Part shown: positions 1 to 8,677 of the stretch, piece after piece
Layout: every line of letters begins with the position of its first letter
How positions within the stretch are numbered: position 1 is the first letter of the stretch
Source: CAZSAT01 sp964604675
Lineage (GTDB): Bacteria > Myxococcota_A > UBA796 > CAJQPC01
Direction: 5' to 3'
DNA length: 17,422 bases
NCBI GenBank assembly: GCA_964604675.1
Contig: CAZSAT010000143.1
Coordinates: 1 to 17,422 of the forward strand
Made by a program: the position numbers and the translations under genes
Notes under the pieces: generated by a model
What the model saw: only the letters and a program-made list of their open reading frames with translations
What the model was told of the DNA's origin: nothing
Database searches by the model: none

Positions 1-130
<130 letters not shown>

Positions 131-156
131 CGTTCGCCTCCAGCCCGTCCGTGGCC

Positions 157-2067
157 TCAGAGTGCCCGGGGATCCGTCAGCACGCCAGTGACGGCGCTCG
201 CCGCCGCGACCGCGGGCGAGACCAGGTACACCGGCCCGGGAGCACCCATGCGTCGGGCGAAGTTCCGGTTGGTGGTGCTGGCGGTGGTCTCGCCCGGCTC
301 GGGCACGCCGGGTCCGTTGCCGATGCAGCTGCCGCACCCGGGCGGGGTCACCACCGCACCGAGCTCGCGGAACATCGCGAGCAGCCCCTCGCCTTCTGCG
401 GCAGCCGCGACGTCGGTGCTGGACGGCGTGACCGTGAGCCGTACGCCGTCCGCGAGGGTGCGTCCGCGGAGCACGCCCGCGGCGGCGCGGAGGTCCGCGA
501 GGCTGCCACCGGTGCAGGAGGCGATGACCACGTTCTGGACCGGGACCCGCGACTCGGAGAGCGGGGCCCTGTTCCGTGAGTCGCCGGGCGTGGCCACGGT
601 GAGCGGCACGTCACCCAGGTCGATGGCGAGCACCTTGGCGTAGGTCGCTCCCTCGTCGGCGTGCACCAGGCGGTCGCTGACGTCCACACCACGTCGTTCT
701 TGCAGGAAGTCGATGATGGGCTGGCAAGGCTCGACGACACCGGTCATGAGGCCGCCTTCGACGGTCATGTTGGTGAGCACCGAGAGCTCGTCGACGTTCC
801 ACTGAGCGAGGGCCGGTCCGCCGAACTCCACCACGCAGGTGTCGGTCGGCGAGGTGCGCCAGTGCTCTTCGCGGAAGAAGGGCATGCCGATCAGGTGCAG
901 GATGAGGTCCTTCGGCGAGAGCACGCTGTTCGCCTGGCCGGTGATCTCGACGCGCACGACCTTGGGCACGGTGACCGGGATCAGCCCTGTCCGCAGCGCG
1001 AAGGCCATGGCTGTGGAGCCGACGCCGAACGCGAAGGCGTTCAGCACGCCGGCGGTGGGGGTGTGGGAGTCGGTGAGCACGACCACGTCGCCCGGCAGGG
1101 CGTAGTCCTCGACCACGATGCGGTGGCACACGCCAGCGGGGTAGGCGCGGCCGGGGCCGTGCAGGCGGATGCCGTTCTGGTCGCAGGCCTCGACCATCTC
1201 GTGGGTGAGCTTCATCGCCGGACCGAGCCGGCTGTCCTTCACGGCGCCGGGCACGGCTTCGTGGGACAGGAGCACGAAGTGGTCCTCGAAGGCGGCCACC
1301 TGGGAGGGGTCGTACATCGGGGCCGCGCCCCACTCCTGCTTGTAGAGGTCGACCACCATGCCGGCGGTGTATTCGTGCATGCCCCGGAAACCCGCGCGGC
1401 AGAGCACCTGCTCGCCGGGCGCCACAGCGCCGATGCCGTCGCTCAGCCCGTCGCCACGCCAAGCGCGTGCCGCGATGATCTTCTCGGCCACGTTCATGGG
1501 CCGGGCCGCGACGTCGGTGGCGTAGGTCGGCTCGACGTCGCCTGCCAGCAGGGAGGTCCCGTAGCTCATCAACCCGCCCGCCTCGGCGACGGCGCGGAAG
1601 AAGGGCGGCAGCTCGGCGTAGAAGGCGGTCACGTCGAGCTCCTCGCCGCCCTCGAGGCGTGCGACCACGCCCCGATCGGTGGTGAAGGGCATGCCGGCGT
1701 AGACCATGTTCTCCTGGAAGATGCGCTGGAAGCTGTCGGCGACGACGAGCTCGATCCCGGCGCCCTGGTGAGCGACGACGGCGACCTCCCGGCTCGAGCC
1801 GCTGCCGTAGGCGTCGCCTCCGACGACCACCTGGAAGCCGCCCGCCCTGACGGCGTCCTTGGCAACGACCTCCCGGAAGTTCTCCAGGAAGTAGGGGCCG
1901 AGGACCTCGGGTGTGTAGCCCAGGGTGCAGGCCCGGCCGCTGATCATCGCGTCGGTGTTCACGCCGTAGTGGTAGGCGTCGCCCAGGGTGGGCCGCTCGC
2001 CAGCCAGCTGGGCTGCGAGAACGGCGGAGTCGTCGACGAGGTGGAGGATGCGGCCGGTGAGCTTCAT
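157..2067 (-). CDS. Aconitase-superfamily hydro-lyase, swivel-first LeuD-LeuC-like fusion
   Basis: A 636-residue [4Fe-4S] dehydratase of the aconitase/isopropylmalate isomerase/homoaconitase superfamily. Residues 1 to about 175 are the swivel (LeuD-like) domain with the substrate loop GSGSSRE (SSR at 91-93). The LeuC-like part starts near MNVAEKIIAARA (191). It carries Asp-His at 262-263, His315, the DSHT motif at 333-336, cluster cysteines 518, 578 and 581 (SCTGG and GCGSCIG) and NRNFARR at 600-606. All residues expected for catalysis are therefore visible. In ordinary single-chain aconitase and fungal Leu1 the swivel is C-terminal. Here it is N-terminal, as in AcnB, but without AcnB's HEAT-like domain. 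Substrate (isopropylmalate, homocitrate, citrate or another) cannot be told; no leucine or lysine pathway gene is nearby. There is no Shine-Dalgarno; TAGACC sits six bases before the ATG. Confidence 0.9.
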   Translation of the reverse strand: MKLTGRILHLVDDSAVLAAQLAGERPTLGDAYHYGVNTDAMISGRACTLGYTPEVLGPYFLENFREVVAKDAVRAGGFQVVVGGDAYGSGSSREVAVVAHQGAGIELVVADSFQRIFQENMVYAGMPFTTDRGVVARLEGGEELDVTAFYAELPPFFRAVAEAGGLMSYGTSLLAGDVEPTYATDVAARPMNVAEKIIAARAWRGDGLSDGIGAVAPGEQVLCRAGFRGMHEYTAGMVVDLYKQEWGAAPMYDPSQVAAFEDHFVLLSHEAVPGAVKDSRLGPAMKLTHEMVEACDQNGIRLHGPGRAYPAGVCHRIVVEDYALPGDVVVLTDSHTPTAGVLNAFAFGVGSTAMAFALRTGLIPVTVPKVVRVEITGQANSVLSPKDLILHLIGMPFFREEHWRTSPTDTCVVEFGGPALAQWNVDELSVLTNMTVEGGLMTGVVEPCQPIIDFLQERRGVDVSDRLVHADEGATYAKVLAIDLGDVPLTVATPGDSRNRAPLSESRVPVQNVVIASCTGGSLADLRAAAGVLRGRTLADGVRLTVTPSSTDVAAAAEGEGLLAMFRELGAVVTPPGCGSCIGNGPGVPEPGETTASTTNRNFARRMGAPGPVYLVSPAVAAASAVTGVLTDPRAL

Positions 2068-2073
2068 GCCGCC

Positions 2074-2079
2074 GGTCTA
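2074..2079 (-). promoter_or_regulatory. Possible -10 element of a leaderless dehydratase mRNA
   Basis: On the minus strand TAGACC ends six bases before the ATG at 2067, placing TA at -12/-11 if transcription starts at the A of the ATG. The last base does not match the usual T, and no -35 hexamer is obvious. It is listed because the same spacing recurs at other starts in the window. Confidence 0.25.
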
Positions 2080-2095
2080 ACGTGGCCCGCGCCCC

Positions 2096-2373
2096 TCAGC
2101 CGGGCGGCGTCACCAGCGTCAGGGGGGTGCCGCAGGGGTCGCGGCAGATCGCGATGCGGCCCACGGGCGTGTCGAAGGGCGGGTACTCGACCACGCCGCC
2201 GGTCGCGGTCACCGCCTCGGTGGCGGCGTCGAGGTCCCGGACCGGACCAGGGCCTTCAGCCAACCACCGCCCAGCTCGTCGAAGCGCCAGCCCAGCACAC
2301 CTTCGTAGAACGGTCGTGCACGGGGCACGTCGGTCCTGAGGTCGATCCAGCAAGGCGTTCCGACGGGCTGCAT
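2096..2373 (-). pseudogene. Broken glyoxalase/VOC-family gene (frameshift plus internal deletion)
   Basis: From the ATG at 2373 the frame reads MQPVGTPCWIDLRTDVPRAR, then FYEGVLGWRFDELGGGWLKA, a classic VOC-fold start (WIDLRT, RA..FYEGVLGW). Near 2246-2252 the homology jumps to another frame, which reads DLDAATEAVTATGGVV and ends in IAICRDPCGTPLTLVTPPG at the TGA at 2096. This is the usual end of the same domain. The two pieces together give about 90 residues, whereas a VOC domain usually needs 115-125. The middle strands therefore appear deleted and the frame lost. Read without correction, the first frame ends at 2209 with a basic Pro-rich tail. Members of this family include glyoxalase I and antibiotic-binding proteins; the original function is unknown. 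A sequencing error could explain the frameshift but not the missing segment. Confidence 0.7.
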
Positions 2374-2397
2374 GAACCCCCGGGGGAGGGGGGTTGG

Positions 2398-2403
2398 TAT
2401 CGT
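2398..2403 (+). promoter_or_regulatory. Possible -10 element (TATCGT) for the gene at 2411
   Basis: TATCGT matches TAnnnT and ends seven bases before the ATG at 2411, where no Shine-Dalgarno is seen at a useful distance; the G-rich run at 2380-2393 is about 20 bases away. This fits leaderless initiation. No clear -35 hexamer is visible. Confidence 0.35.
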
Positions 2404-2410
2404 TGGGCCG

Positions 2411-2836
2411 ATGTATCCCCACGAGGCCCTCCCTTGCTTCGGGCAGCAGCCGCTTCCGTGGCGCCACGTGCTGTTGACCGCGGCGACGGGTGGTCGGCTC
2501 GACGACCAGGTGCTCGGCGTGTTCTCGGCGACGGTGCAGCAGGTGCTGGGCCTCGATCCGGCGGAGCTCACCGAGGAGCACGTGGATCGCCTCCTGGAGC
2601 GACTGCCCGACGAGTTTCCGGGCCGTCGCTTCGAGGCCCTGACCGCGCCCCTGGACGTCCAGTTGGGCCCGGACCTCGGCCACGGATCGAGCCAGTCCGA
2701 GCTGCTCCACGACGCCCTGGTCGTGCTGCGCGACGGCTGGGGACCCCTGAGCGCGCGCGCGCTGCTCGAGCTCGAGGGTCCTCCTCACGAACAGCTGGCT
2801 GCGGTCCTGTACCTGTGGGTGCTGTTGGAGGGGTGA
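2411..2836 (+). CDS. Hypothetical protein, 141 aa, unrecognised
   Basis: I do not recognise this protein. It begins MYPHEALPCFGQQPLPWRH, has no signal peptide or membrane segment, and is probably cytoplasmic, acidic and mostly helical. A Glu/Leu-rich middle (LTEEHVDRLLERLPDEFPGR) is followed by LHDALVVLRDGWGPLSARAL and ends VLYLWVLLEG. Third codon positions are strongly G/C as in neighbouring genes, which supports real coding. The ATG at 2411 is preferred over one at 2372, which would overlap the start codon of the divergent VOC gene and add a low-complexity N-terminus. No partner is evident: it is divergent from the broken VOC gene and its 3' end abuts another apparent gene remnant. Confidence 0.6.
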   Translation: MYPHEALPCFGQQPLPWRHVLLTAATGGRLDDQVLGVFSATVQQVLGLDPAELTEEHVDRLLERLPDEFPGRRFEALTAPLDVQLGPDLGHGSSQSELLHDALVVLRDGWGPLSARALLELEGPPHEQLAAVLYLWVLLEG

Positions 2837-2987
2837 AGGACCACGGTGCGGTCACCGCGGCCGGGTCGAAGTCCAGCACCACCAGCCCAGTGGCCGTGTC
2901 GCTCACCAGGACGGGGGACGGCTCGGTCCCGCTGTCTGGGGGAGCATGAGGAGCGCGCACGGCCTGGACGCAGGCCGACAACCACAT
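2837..2987 (-). pseudogene. Possible remnant of a secreted propeller-type or lipoprotein gene
   Basis: On the minus strand the frame from the ATG at 2987 reads MWLSACVQAVRAPHAPPDSG, then TEPSPVLVSDTATGLVVLDF, then DPAAVTAPWSF. It uses the G/C-ending codons of real genes in this window. MWLSAC could be a very short lipobox. The D-x-x-T-G-L-V-V-x-D pattern resembles a beta-propeller blade such as those of the lipoprotein at 9207-10595. The codon bias collapses about where the antisense gene ending at 2836 begins, so the original 3' part seems lost. The frame is also open upstream of 2987 for some 20 codons, so 2987 may not be the original start. The rest of 2837-3045 shows no other feature. Confidence 0.3.
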
Positions 2988-3045
2988 CGACGCGGCGTGG
3001 TCGGGCTCGGCCGCGACGACGGGGGCACGCGACGCGGCTCCGGCG

Positions 3046-3327
3046 TCAGCTCGACCCGGGCCCCGTGCTGCGCTCCACCCGGCGGCACCAGGTGACGAAG
3101 GCTCGCGTGGGCACGTTGGCCTCGCTGCCCTCGGCCAGCCGGTAGGTCACCTCCTCCGGCCCCGAGGCCACGATCTGGACCTCGGGCCCGGCGGGCAGCG
3201 TCCAGCGTTCGCCCGGAAACGGCAGGGACTCCCTCAGGCGCCGGCGCCGCGCCCAGGAGCCGGCGAGCACGCCGACCGCGATCAGGACGCCGAACCCGAG
3301 CACGGTCATCACGCCGCTCAGGATCAT
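3046..3327 (-). CDS. Small single-pass membrane protein, PFPGE-motif paralogue B
   Basis: This 93-residue protein has one N-terminal transmembrane helix (residues 1 to about 24), then a basic stop-transfer patch WARRRRLRES. A soluble tail follows: PFPGERWTLPAGPEVQIV, then EEVTYRLAEG. The basic patch predicts a cytoplasmic tail by the positive-inside rule. The tail looks like a small SH3-like beta barrel, which is inference. It is a paralogue of the gene just upstream, with matching helix, PFPGE.W.LP.G and V.YRL segments. The ATG at 3327 overlaps the upstream stop (ATGA), so translation is probably coupled. I know no family name and no function; the gene is the last of the CotH-thiD series. 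Confidence 0.75.
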   Translation of the reverse strand: MILSGVMTVLGFGVLIAVGVLAGSWARRRRLRESLPFPGERWTLPAGPEVQIVASGPEEVTYRLAEGSEANVPTRAFVTWCRRVERSTGPGSS

Positions 3328-3683
3328 GGGCGCTCCGTGAGGTCGACCAGCTCGGGGGGCCCGCCCCATCGCCGCCCCTGTTGCTCGAACTGCCGGATCG
3401 GCGCGGTGTGCTCCTGGTCCCCGAGTCGGTAGCGGACGTGGTCGCCCTCGATGCCCAGGACCTCCGCTCGGTCTCCGGACGGCAGCTGCCACCACTCGCC
3501 GGGAAAGGGTGGTGCCGTGCGGTCCAGGTGGCCGAGGCGCGGGAAGACGTAGCCGAGCGCGAAGCCGGCCGAGCCGAGCAGGCCGAAGAGGAGCACGATC
3601 AGAGCGGACACGACCAACATCATAGGCTCGACGGGGTCCACCTCGCGCGCATCGGTGAGCGTGTTGATGCTGACGCGGGCCAT
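3324..3683 (-). CDS. Small single-pass membrane protein, PFPGE-motif paralogue A
   Basis: It is 119 residues from the ATG at 3683. A hydrophilic N-terminus (MARVSINTLTDAREVDPVEP) precedes a transmembrane helix (MMLVVSALIVLLFGLLGSAG), a short linker and a soluble module PFPGEWWQLPSGDRAEVLG, then DHVRYRLGDQEHTAPI. The second half aligns by eye with the next gene, so the two are tandem duplicates. The start is uncertain. An ATG at 3737 (11 bases after thiD) would add 18 residues, and the ATG at 3623 would match the paralogue's length best. I chose 3683 for the AGGGG seven bases upstream. The product probably sits in the inner membrane; function is unknown. Confidence 0.7.
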   Translation of the reverse strand: MARVSINTLTDAREVDPVEPMMLVVSALIVLLFGLLGSAGFALGYVFPRLGHLDRTAPPFPGEWWQLPSGDRAEVLGIEGDHVRYRLGDQEHTAPIRQFEQQGRRWGGPPELVDLTERP

Positions 3684-3748
3684 CGGGGTGCCCCTGTTGA
3701 TCAAGAGCTGGCCGAGCGCGAAGCGCACGGAGGGCATCCAGTAGCGGT

Positions 3749-4414
3749 TCAGGCGCGCAGCTCTCGCTGGAGCCAACCGATCGCGCTCTGAACCGCTGCG
3801 ACCATGGCTTCCCCGCGTGCCAGGCGGCATGCGATGGCGGAGGACAGCCGGCACCCGGTGCCGCGGTGCGGACCGGGAAGCCGTGGGTGGCTCCACCAGT
3901 GCTCCGCCCCATCGACGAAGAGCCGGTCGACCAGCTCGTCGCCCACGCCGTGGCCGCCCTTCACGAGCCTCGCGCCCGTGAGGGGGCCCAGGCGCTCGAG
4001 CTCGCACAGGTTCGGGGTGATCAGCGTGACGTCGGGCAGCCAGCTGCGCAGCGCCGCCACCCCGTCGTCGGGCATCGACCACCCCCCGCCCGTGTCCCCC
4101 AACACCGGGTCGACGACGACCGGCCCCCGGAAGCCGCGGAGGGCGCTCGCCACCGCCGTGACGCAGCCGACCGAAGGCAGCATGCCCACCTTCACGGCGT
4201 CGACCGGGAAGCTCGCCAACAGCACAGCGACCTGTTGTGCCACGGCGCCAGGCGGCACCTCCCAGACCCCGCGAATGGCCCTGGCGTCCTGAGCGGTGAC
4301 CACGGTGACCGCGCTCAGGGCGCGGCATCCGTGCGCCCGGAGGGTTGGGAGGTCCGCCTGCAGGCCGGCGAGGCCGCTCGAGTCCGATCCGGCGATGGCC
4401 AGCACGTGGCTCAC
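3749..4414 (-). CDS. thiD: Hydroxymethylpyrimidine/phosphomethylpyrimidine kinase (ThiD)
   Basis: ThiD phosphorylates the pyrimidine moiety of thiamine (HMP to HMP-P to HMP-PP) in the cytoplasm. The 221-residue protein shows the ribokinase-fold landmarks in order: IAGSDSSGLAGLQAD at residues 7-21, TAQD, VKVGML, VVDPVLGDTGG, LITPNLCELERLG, VKGGH, and the anion hole/catalytic GTGCRLSSAIACRLARG. It is some 40 residues shorter than typical ThiD (about 260), with the loss between KGGH and GTGC and at the C-terminus. The key glycines and cysteine are intact, so it is probably active. The GTG at 4414 overlaps the upstream CotH-like stop (GTGA); an in-frame GTG at 4435 is less likely. No other thiamine gene or THI-box riboswitch is visible here, which makes the setting unusual. 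Confidence 0.88.
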   Translation of the reverse strand: MSHVLAIAGSDSSGLAGLQADLPTLRAHGCRALSAVTVVTAQDARAIRGVWEVPPGAVAQQVAVLLASFPVDAVKVGMLPSVGCVTAVASALRGFRGPVVVDPVLGDTGGGWSMPDDGVAALRSWLPDVTLITPNLCELERLGPLTGARLVKGGHGVGDELVDRLFVDGAEHWWSHPRLPGPHRGTGCRLSSAIACRLARGEAMVAAVQSAIGWLQRELRA

Positions 4415-6183
4415 TCGCGCTCGACCTCCAGCCACAGGTCGAAGGTGGCGTCGCCGGAGCTCGCGCTCGCCTGGTGCAGTCCCACGGCGAGCACGTGGCT
4501 CCCGGCCGAGATGCCGCTACCCAGGTCGTGCTCCCAGAAGGTCTCTTCGTCGCTGCCGTCCATGCGCTCGCTGGCCAGGGTGTCGCTGGTCAGCGAGCCG
4601 CTTGGCAGGTTGTCCCGCGCCACCTCCTCGCCGTCGAGGTACACGACGCCCCCGTCGTCTCGCATCAAGCCCAGGGTGAGGGCACCGTCGTGCGCTTCGT
4701 CCAGGGTGAAGCTGTGGCGGAACCACAGCGTGATGCCGGTGGCCTCGACCGCCGTCTCGACGTCGGTCCCGTACCCGAGCGGGGCCGCCCCGTTGCTCCA
4801 CCCGCTGTCGTCGAAGTCCCCAGACGCCCAGTCACTGGACGGCTCGCTGTTCGTCCACCGCCACTCGGAGCCCTCGGCGACCAGGGTCGCGTCGCTCCAT
4901 CCGGGGTCGTCGGTCGTCGGCGGCGTGCAGCTCTGGGCTTCGGCCGTGACGCTGGGGTGGTGGGTGGTGGCCACGTCCAGGATGTCGTTGACCACGCCGT
5001 TCCAGCGCTCCAGATCGATGAACGGGTCGGCGTCGATGGCGCTGGCCAGGTGGTCGCGGAGCCGCTCGACCTCCAGCGCCAACACCTCGGGCGCGACCCA
5101 GGCCGCGGCTTCGTCCACCGCGGCGCAGTACTCGTCGGCGAAGAGCTGGCGCAGCCGGTCCACCAGCTCGATCTCCCGGTCCGCCGCCCACACGGGATGG
5201 AGGGCGTAGATGCTGTCGCTGGTGACGTTCGCCAGATCGAAGGCCTGGTCCTTGTCCCAGCTGTAGGGGGTCAGACCGGCCGCAGGATCGGCGTACAGCA
5301 TGTAGTTCTGGCCGGCGCTGGGGAGCCCGTCCACGTCGGGCATCACCATGTCCGCCGCGACGTGCAGGAGCCAGGTGTCGACCTCGATCTGTTCGCCGAT
5401 GCACGCGCGGAACTCGTCGTGGCCGGTGTTCGAGGCGCAGTCCAGGAGCGGGATGAGGTCGTCGGCGTGGGTGTCGCCCGTGCCGGCCTTGGCGTCGTAG
5501 ATGTCGGTGTACGCCTCGGGTTCCGAGCCGAGCCAGGTCAGCCGACCGGTCCCGCCGCAGTAGCCCTCGACCTTGTAGAGGTTGCCGTCCGGGTCGTCGA
5601 AGTGCGCGTCGAGGTAGCCCTGGGTGTCGGGCTCCTCGGAGAGGGGGTACACGCCCTGGTACACGTCGTTCACGTACACCTGCGCGAAGCCTGCGTAGGG
5701 GGCGGGGAGACCGAGCTGGCGCATCAGCTTGTAGGCCAGCACCTCGCGGATCAGGGAGTAGTCGCCCTCGGTGCCGAGCAGGTTCAACTTCTCCCGGTCG
5801 TGGTAGGTGGTGCCGTAGGGTTCCAGATCGATCTTGAAGCCGGGTCGCTCGGTGGTGGAGCTCGGTCCGTCGTCGAGGGCGCTGTGGCCGCGGAAGCGCA
5901 CCTCGGCAGAGCCCAGATCCGACGTCACGCCGGTCACCGCGTTCTCGAAGGCGAGCTCGCCCACGATGGTGCGGCGCGGCTCACAGGGGTCGTCGGCCTG
6001 CGCGTAGTTCCACAGCACGCTCTCCCAGTCCTCCTGCAGCGTGAGCCGGACGGTCTGCAGGGTGCGATCGGAGAACAGGGGGTGCTCGCTGTCGGCCCAA
6101 GCTCCAGTCGCGGAGGGGGTCGAATCCGCGCCCCCGGTGTCGTCCGGCAGCGGGTCTGCGGCGCAGGCGAGGAGCAGCAGCAT
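4411..6183 (-). CDS. CotH-family kinase lipoprotein with C-terminal beta-sandwich
   Basis: This 590-residue envelope protein starts with an extremely short lipobox, MLLLLACAAD (Cys7), and a linker rich in Asp/Thr/Gly. Residues 38-400 match the CotH fold, an atypical protein-kinase-like domain first known from spore coats. Visible signatures are RFRGHS at 97, GFKIDL at 115 (nucleotide-binding lysine), EKLNLLG at 131, the GNLYKVEGY lysine near 204, and the metal/catalytic motif SWDKDQAFD at 308. From about 430 the chain resembles a galactose-binding-like jelly roll (WSNGAAPLGYG, LWFRHSFTL, VVYLDGEEVARDNL, LAVGLHQ), probably a carbohydrate- or surface-binding module. The family phosphorylates surface proteins in some bacteria; here the substrate is unknown. 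No Shine-Dalgarno is seen. It is the first gene of the series leading into thiD. Confidence 0.85.
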   Translation of the reverse strand: MLLLLACAADPLPDDTGGADSTPSATGAWADSEHPLFSDRTLQTVRLTLQEDWESVLWNYAQADDPCEPRRTIVGELAFENAVTGVTSDLGSAEVRFRGHSALDDGPSSTTERPGFKIDLEPYGTTYHDREKLNLLGTEGDYSLIREVLAYKLMRQLGLPAPYAGFAQVYVNDVYQGVYPLSEEPDTQGYLDAHFDDPDGNLYKVEGYCGGTGRLTWLGSEPEAYTDIYDAKAGTGDTHADDLIPLLDCASNTGHDEFRACIGEQIEVDTWLLHVAADMVMPDVDGLPSAGQNYMLYADPAAGLTPYSWDKDQAFDLANVTSDSIYALHPVWAADREIELVDRLRQLFADEYCAAVDEAAAWVAPEVLALEVERLRDHLASAIDADPFIDLERWNGVVNDILDVATTHHPSVTAEAQSCTPPTTDDPGWSDATLVAEGSEWRWTNSEPSSDWASGDFDDSGWSNGAAPLGYGTDVETAVEATGITLWFRHSFTLDEAHDGALTLGLMRDDGGVVYLDGEEVARDNLPSGSLTSDTLASERMDGSDEETFWEHDLGSGISAGSHVLAVGLHQASASSGDATFDLWLEVERE

Positions 6184-6189
6184 CGGTCC

Positions 6190-6195
6190 AGGGTA
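6190..6195 (-). promoter_or_regulatory. Possible -10 element (TACCCT) of a leaderless CotH-like mRNA
   Basis: TACCCT on the minus strand ends exactly six bases before the ATG at 6183, so transcription would start at or next to the start codon. No Shine-Dalgarno and no convincing -35 hexamer are seen. The 54-base divergent gap (6184-6237) must also hold the promoter of the TRAP binding-protein gene. Confidence 0.4.
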
Positions 6196-6237
6196 CCGCA
6201 CCGGACGATGTGCGAGACTCGTGGCAACGAGGTGAGC

Positions 6238-7356
6238 ATGAAGCGTCGCGAGTTCCTGACCGGTGTCGCCACCGGCACCGCTGCCACGGCACTCGTCGGG
6301 TGCGAGGGCCCCCAGCCCCGGAAGGCCGCACCCAGCACGGGCGAGGCGCCGGCGGTGCACACGGGCAAGCACGTGCAGTGGCGCTGCACGTCGAGCTTTC
6401 CACGCAGCCTCGACACCCTCTACGGAGGCGCCGAGGTGGTGGCCGAGCGGGTGTCCGCCATGACGGACGGCGCCTTCCAGATCAAGGTCTACCCGGCCGG
6501 GGAGCTGGTCCCGGGCCTGCAGGTGCTGGATGCCGTCCAGCAGGGCACCGTGCAGCTCGGACAGACCGCCAGCTACTACTACATCGGCAAGAACCCGGCG
6601 CTGGCCTTCGACTGCTGCGTGCCCTTCGGCCTCACCAGCCGCCAGGTCACCGCCTGGCTCGAAGAGGGCGGTGGACGCGAGCTGGTGGACGAGCTCTTCA
6701 GCGACTTCAACGTCAAGACCTTCATCGCCGGCAACACCGGCGTGCAGATGGGCGGGTGGTTCAAGCGCGAGGTGGGGCCGGTCGACGAGCTCGCCGGCCT
6801 CAAGATGCGCATCCCGGGCATGGGCGGCAAGGTGATGGCCGAGCTGGGCGTGGCCGTGCAGAACATCGCGGGAGGCGAGATCTACCAGGCGCTGGAGACG
6901 GGCGCGATCGACGCCACGGAGTGGGTCGGGCCCTACGACGACGAGAAGCTCGGCTTCCACAAGGCCGCCAGCTTCTACTACTACCCGGGCTGGTGGGAGC
7001 CCGGCCCGAGCCTCTCCTTCTACGTGAACCAGCAGGCCTGGGGGACGCTGTCGAAGGCCTACCAGGAGGTGTTCGCCTCGGCCTGCCGCGAGAGCGCGCT
7101 GGTGATGCAGGCGCGCTACGACGCGAGGAACCCGCCGGCGCTGCAGCGTCTGCTCGCGGCCGGTGTGCAGATGCGCCCGTTCCACGCCTCGATCCTGAAG
7201 CAGGCCAAGGAAGCCGCCGAGCAGATCTACGCCGACGCCGCCGCCGCCGACCCCGCCTACGCGAAGGTCTTCGCCAGCTTCGACAAGGCGCGCAAGGAGG
7301 CTGCGCGTTGGTTCGGCACGGCCGAGTCGGCGTACCTGCAGGCCACCCTCGGATGA
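6238..7356 (+). CDS. dctP: TRAP transporter solute-binding protein, Tat-exported lipoprotein (TakP-like)
   Basis: This 372-residue DctP-type receptor captures a carboxylate-type ligand in the periplasm and hands it to a DctQM permease. The N-terminus has a twin-arginine motif (KRREFLTG) followed by a lipobox (ALVGC, Cys22), so export is by Tat and the protein is predicted to be lipid-anchored. Family landmarks include SMNP-less TSSFPRSLDTLYGGAE, IKVYPAGELVPGLQ, GLKMRIPG (Arg191, the position that binds the ligand carboxylate in this family), GGEIYQALETGAIDATEWVGP and a C-terminal helical region. EWVGPYDDEKLGF resembles TakP-class receptors for 2-oxo acids, but ligand assignment is inference. 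GAGGTGA before the ATG is a good ribosome site. It is unusual in converging on dctM, with one base between stop codons. Confidence 0.92.
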   Translation: MKRREFLTGVATGTAATALVGCEGPQPRKAAPSTGEAPAVHTGKHVQWRCTSSFPRSLDTLYGGAEVVAERVSAMTDGAFQIKVYPAGELVPGLQVLDAVQQGTVQLGQTASYYYIGKNPALAFDCCVPFGLTSRQVTAWLEEGGGRELVDELFSDFNVKTFIAGNTGVQMGGWFKREVGPVDELAGLKMRIPGMGGKVMAELGVAVQNIAGGEIYQALETGAIDATEWVGPYDDEKLGFHKAASFYYYPGWWEPGPSLSFYVNQQAWGTLSKAYQEVFASACRESALVMQARYDARNPPALQRLLAAGVQMRPFHASILKQAKEAAEQIYADAAAADPAYAKVFASFDKARKEAARWFGTAESAYLQATLG

Positions 7357-7357
7357 C

Positions 7358-8673
<1,316 letters not shown>

Positions 8674-8677
<4 letters not shown>

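Noticed and set aside
2380..2393. G-rich run as a ribosome site for the gene at 2411
   Set aside because: It lies about 20 bases from the ATG, too far. It could serve the ATG at 2372 even less, being downstream of it.
661..2949. 762-codon open frame on the plus strand opposite the dehydratase
   Set aside because: It is an antisense shadow: its residues are His/Gly/Asp/Val-rich low-complexity text with no domain, while the minus strand has a complete enzyme with all motifs.
4345..6237. Long plus-strand open frame running in frame into the TRAP binding protein
   Set aside because: The part before 6238 is antisense to the CotH-like gene and shows no domain. The real protein starts at the Tat signal after a good ribosome site.
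6184..6237. THI-box riboswitch for the operon containing thiD
   Set aside because: The divergent gap is only 54 bases, shorter than a TPP aptamer, and shows none of its conserved blocks.
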